A stretch of DNA of 64,000 nt from Alistipes timonensis (GTDB lineage Bacteria; Bacteroidota; Bacteroidia; Bacteroidales; Muribaculaceae). The DNA is taken from NCBI GenBank assembly GCA_023663385.1, contig JAMPHO010000001.1, positions 933,153-997,152 of the forward strand, in the 5' to 3' direction. Both the position numbers and the translations under genes were made by a program. This document shows, piece by piece, positions 61,088-64,000 of this stretch (the stretch's first letter is position 1; each line of letters opens with the position of its first letter). The notes under the pieces were generated by a model. It did no database searches. It was not told the origin of the DNA and worked only from the letters and a program-made list of their open reading frames with translations.

Positions 61088-63484
61088 TCAGAGGCTGAGG
61101 GCGAAGGTGAGGACGTCGGAGACGGACTCAACGTAGTGGAAGTCCAGGCCGGCGAGGTAGGGGGCGGGGATTTCGTCGATGTCGCGGCGGTTGTCGGCGG
61201 AGAGTATTATGTCGGTAATGCCGGCTCGCTTGGCAGCGAGCACTTTCTCGCGTATGCCCCCTACGGGGAGCACGTTGCCGCGGAGGGTGATTTCCCCCGT
61301 CATGGCCAACCGCTGCCGCACTGGACGCCCGGTGAATGCCGACACGATGGAGGTCGCCATCGTTATGCCCGCCGAGGGGCCGTCCTTGGGTATCGCGCCC
61401 TCGGGCACATGGATGTGAAGCCGCTCGCTTTCGAAGCGCTCGGGGTCGATTCCGAAATCGTCGGCGTGGCTTCTGACATACTGTAGGGCTATCACGGCCG
61501 ACTCCTTCATCACGTCGCCGAGGTTGCCGGTGAGGGTCAGGCGTTCGCCCCCCTTTGCCTTGGCGAGCGAGCTTTCCACGAAGAGAATCTCCCCCCCGGC
61601 GGCGGTCCAGGCGAGCCCCGTGACAACTCCCGGAGTGTCACCTGTCTCATAGCGGTCGCGGCGGCGGGTTTCGGGTCCAAGGAGTTCGCGCACGTCGGCC
61701 GCGGAGAGCTCGGCGGGTATCTCGCCGCCGCGCATCTTCCGCAGTATCAGTTTGCGGGTTACAGCGCTGATTGATTTCTCCAGCTGGCGCACGCCGCTCT
61801 CGGCGGTGTACTCCCCTATTATCTTCTCCAACGCCTCGCGGGAGAAAGAGAGAGAGTCCTGAGGGATAAGATTCTCGCGGAGTTTGCGGGGTATGAGGTG
61901 GTTGAGGGCAATCTCGACTTTCTCTTCAGCGGAATAGCCCGAAATCTCGATTACCTCCATACGGTCGAGCAGCGGCTGGGAGAGGGTTTGGAGGGTATTA
62001 GCCGTGGCGATGAAGAGGACGTCGCTAAGGTCGAAGTCCACATCAACGTAATTGTCGTGAAAGCGGCAGTTCTGTTCCGGATCGAGCACTTCGAGGAGCG
62101 CCGCTGAAGGGTCACCTTTAAAATCCGAGCCGATTTTGTCGACCTCGTCGAGGAGCAGCACGGGGTTGGAGGACCCGGCGCGGCGCACCGCGTCGATCAC
62201 GCGGCCCGGCATGGCGCCGACGTAGGTGCGACGGTGGCCGCGGATTTCGGCCTCGTCATGGAGTCCGCCGAGCGACACGCGCTGGTAGCGTCGGCCAAGG
62301 GCTTCGGCCACCGACTTGCCGAGCGAGGTCTTCCCCACCCCCGGAGGCCCCACTAAGCAGAGAATCGGCGAATGCCCCTGTGGATTGTTCATCATCGCAG
62401 CGAGCTGTTCGAGCACCCTCTCCTTGACCTTTTCAAGGCCGTAGTGCTCGGAGTCGAGTACTCGCTCAGCCCCGGCGAAGTCATTGTTGAGCTCGGTCTT
62501 CACCCCCCAGGGGAGTCCGAGGAGTGTTTCAAGATAGCCGAACCCAACAGCATAGTCGGGATGCGAGGGGGAGACGCGGCCCAGTTGCGCGGCCTCTTTG
62601 TCGAACCTCGCACGCACTGCCTCCGGCATCGGCACCTCGGCGGCACGGCGACGGAGCCCTTCCAGCGCGTCGGACTCGGCACCGTAGAGTTCGGTGTGGA
62701 TGGCATCCATCTGCTCGCGCAGGAACGCCTCGCGCTGGTTGCGCGACATCTCCTCGTGGGCCTTTTTCTTTATGGAGTTGGCAATATCGGCCTTCTGACC
62801 GAGCTTGCCTATGAGCGACAGCAGCTTGATACCGCGCTGCTTGAGGCGTGGCATGGCAAGCATGGCCACCTTATCGGGGCGCGGTAACGGCAGATGCGTG
62901 GCGAGCGTGTTTATCATCCATTCGGTCGAATGCGCCTCGTCGGCGGCCTGGATGAGCATAGGGTCCTCGATACCTTTCTGGCCGAGCTCCTTGACGCAGG
63001 CGCGAATCGACTCGCCGAGCACGGTCCACTCCTTGTCGTCGGCCGACGGCACGTTCTCGCGGAGCACCCTGGCCGATACCGAGAGGTCGCAGCCGGGGAA
63101 AGCGGGCGCGGCGGCGTCGCCGACCACCTTGGCCCGGGCCACACCGCGCACGAGCGCCGTATGACTGTCGTCAGGCAGGTCGATAATGTCAATCACATGG
63201 GCGAATACGGCATACTGGGCAATGTCGGCGGCAGAACGGGGCGCGTCGGCCGACGGATCGTTCTGGCACGCCAATATCACGAGCTTCTTCTGCCCGGCGG
63301 CGTAGCGGGCTACCTTCAGTGCCGACTCCCTGACGAGGTCGACCGGGATTGTCACGTCCGGGAAAAGCACGAGGTTGCGGGTGGCGAGCACCGCGATCGC
63401 CGACTTATCGGTATCCTTAACCGAGGGAGAGCCCTTTATGTCGACGCTCCCGAGGTTGACTATTTGGCAGTTCTGGTGTTCCAT
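61088..63484 (-). CDS. lon: ATP-dependent protease Lon (LonA type)
   Basis: 798 residues, normal LonA. N-terminal substrate domain ([21 protein letters not shown]), AAA+ domain with Walker [14 protein letters not shown] and Walker [10 protein letters not shown], sensor helices ([21 protein letters not shown]), and C-terminal protease with catalytic Ser in [10 protein letters not shown] and Lys in the [17 protein letters not shown] block. It degrades misfolded and regulatory proteins in the cytoplasm. Own promoter upstream; opposite in direction to the EF-G paralogue. Confidence 0.97.
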   Translation of the reverse strand: MEHQNCQIVNLGSVDIKGSPSVKDTDKSAIAVLATRNLVLFPDVTIPVDLVRESALKVARYAAGQKKLVILACQNDPSADAPRSAADIAQYAVFAHVIDIIDLPDDSHTALVRGVARAKVVGDAAAPAFPGCDLSVSARVLRENVPSADDKEWTVLGESIRACVKELGQKGIEDPMLIQAADEAHSTEWMINTLATHLPLPRPDKVAMLAMPRLKQRGIKLLSLIGKLGQKADIANSIKKKAHEEMSRNQREAFLREQMDAIHTELYGAESDALEGLRRRAAEVPMPEAVRARFDKEAAQLGRVSPSHPDYAVGFGYLETLLGLPWGVKTELNNDFAGAERVLDSEHYGLEKVKERVLEQLAAMMNNPQGHSPILCLVGPPGVGKTSLGKSVAEALGRRYQRVSLGGLHDEAEIRGHRRTYVGAMPGRVIDAVRRAGSSNPVLLLDEVDKIGSDFKGDPSAALLEVLDPEQNCRFHDNYVDVDFDLSDVLFIATANTLQTLSQPLLDRMEVIEISGYSAEEKVEIALNHLIPRKLRENLIPQDSLSFSREALEKIIGEYTAESGVRQLEKSISAVTRKLILRKMRGGEIPAELSAADVRELLGPETRRRDRYETGDTPGVVTGLAWTAAGGEILFVESSLAKAKGGERLTLTGNLGDVMKESAVIALQYVRSHADDFGIDPERFESERLHIHVPEGAIPKDGPSAGITMATSIVSAFTGRPVRQRLAMTGEITLRGNVLPVGGIREKVLAAKRAGITDIILSADNRRDIDEIPAPYLAGLDFHYVESVSDVLTFALSL

Positions 63485-63498
63485 ATTATATACGGGCG

Positions 63499-63528
63499 CG
63501 AAGTTACGAAATTTCCGCCATATGGCAA
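63499..63528 (-). promoter_or_regulatory. Promoter of lon
   Basis: On the minus strand: -33 TTG (63526-63528), 19-base spacer, -7 TAACTTCG (63499-63506). Confidence 0.6.
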
Positions 63529-63622
63529 TCCCGCACCCCCACCCCCGTGCGGTTCCCTCGCCGCGACCGAAACAATCTTAACCCTCGGCGCTATTTATGT
63601 TATGAAACATATGCCGGAGGTA

Positions 63623-63652
63623 TTGCGGGATAAAAAATAATGCGTAATTTGC
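63623..63652 (+). promoter_or_regulatory. Promoter of the EF-G paralogue
   Basis: -33 TTG (63623-63625), 19-base spacer, -7-like TAATTTGC (63645-63652). The leader of about 65 bases contains a weak GC-rich hairpin (CCGG/CCGG, 63678-63694). Confidence 0.5.
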
Positions 63653-63721
63653 GGCAGAAAAACCAAAATCAGCCTCCGGCCACCAACCGGCAGGTTTCTT
63701 ACCTTAAATACTCTTTGAAAT

Positions 63722-64000
63722 ATGAAGGTTTACCAGACTAACGAAATCAAAAACATCTCCCTGCTCGGTAGCAAGGGAGCCGGGAAAACCACACTCGCCG
63801 AGTCGATGCTCTACGAGTGTGGTGTTATAAAACGCCGCGGCACGGTCGAGGCCGGCAACACCGTGTCGGACTACTTCCCCGTGGAAAAAGAGTACGGATA
63901 CTCGGTATTCTCGACAGTGTTCTACGCCGAGTTCCTGGGCAAGAAGCTCAACGTAATCGACTGCCCGGGCGCCGACGACTTCGTAGGCAACGCCGTGACC
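63722..64000 (+). CDS. Elongation factor G paralogue, N-terminal part (EF-G2-like; 3' truncated by window edge)
   Basis: 93 codons to the window end. The G1 loop is GSKGAGKTT and the G3 motif is DCPG, but switch I lacks the usual RGITI and reads GYSVFSTVFY. The start MKVYQTNEIKNISLLG with VIKRRGTVEAGNTVSDYFPVE is what I recall for Bacteroides EF-G2, a second EF-G reported to support translation without normal GTP hydrolysis and to matter in gut colonisation. The rest of the protein is out of view. Confidence 0.85.
   Translation, partial: MKVYQTNEIKNISLLGSKGAGKTTLAESMLYECGVIKRRGTVEAGNTVSDYFPVEKEYGYSVFSTVFYAEFLGKKLNVIDCPGADDFVGNAVT

Noticed and set aside
61591-61597. C7 run within lon as a phase-variation tract
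   Set aside because: The frame is intact in a conserved housekeeping gene and seven is within what GC-rich coding sequence gives by chance.

Overview
The window looks like chromosome of a GC-rich member of the Bacteroidales; Muribaculaceae is my best guess, from memory of gene content only. The evidence for the phylum is the promoter grammar (a -33 TTG, 19-22 bases, then a -7 of the form TAnnTTTG or TAnnTTCG), weak Shine-Dalgarno signals, an hmu-type haem operon, a UpxY/NusG-like antiterminator heading a polysaccharide operon, a second EF-G of the Bacteroides EF-G2 kind, and a PER/CfxA-type (subclass A2) beta-lactamase.

Layout. 1-9.1 kb: 3' end of glnS, a TPR protein, then small accessory and stress genes (an acetyltransferase, a Crp-type regulator diverging from an SMR exporter plus Nim-like flavoprotein pair, a class A beta-lactamase, and a four-gene minus-strand run that includes a hexapeptide-GNAT fusion). 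9.1-12.6 kb: catalase and an Uup-like ABC-F ATPase. 12.7-13.9 kb: tRNA-Ser(GCT), a partial duplication of its 3' end, and two small genes. 14.1-31.4 kb: one long minus-strand surface-polysaccharide operon with promoter, leader hairpin, antiterminator, two flippases, two polymerase/ligase-like membrane proteins, five glycosyltransferase genes (one a tandem fusion), a pyruvyltransferase-like gene, an FrhB-like gene and two O-acyltransferase genes. Each acyltransferase gene is split by a one-base frameshift exactly at a G/C homopolymer (8 and 9 bases). 31.5-46.8 kb: mainly housekeeping genes (DXS-like enzyme, an ECF sigma cluster, acetyltransferases, flavin reductase, a second ABC-F, purL, etfBA and an acyl-CoA dehydrogenase). 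47-48 kb: an AT-rich HNH/zinc-ribbon/Sel1 gene. 48.2-56.5 kb: a haem uptake and dechelation operon (lipoprotein, TonB receptor, CobN-like HmuS, HmuT, HmuU, HmuV) with overlapping ATGA junctions, diverging from a LuxR-type regulator that carries a RIC/YtfE-like diiron domain. 57.9-61 kb: tRNA-Glu, tRNA-Thr and an AT-rich islet of unknown genes. 61.1-64 kb: lon and the start of an EF-G paralogue.

Most notable observations. (1) The first gene of the polysaccharide operon appears to fuse a degenerate tyrosine-recombinase module, with most catalytic residues replaced, to a NusG/UpxY antiterminator. (2) The same operon holds two acyltransferase genes that are both out of frame by one base at homopolymers, suggesting slipped-strand phase variation of glycan acylation; homopolymer sequencing error is the main alternative. 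(3) The regulator beside the haem operon keeps all six diiron ligands at nearly the YtfE spacing but ends in a LuxR DNA-binding domain.
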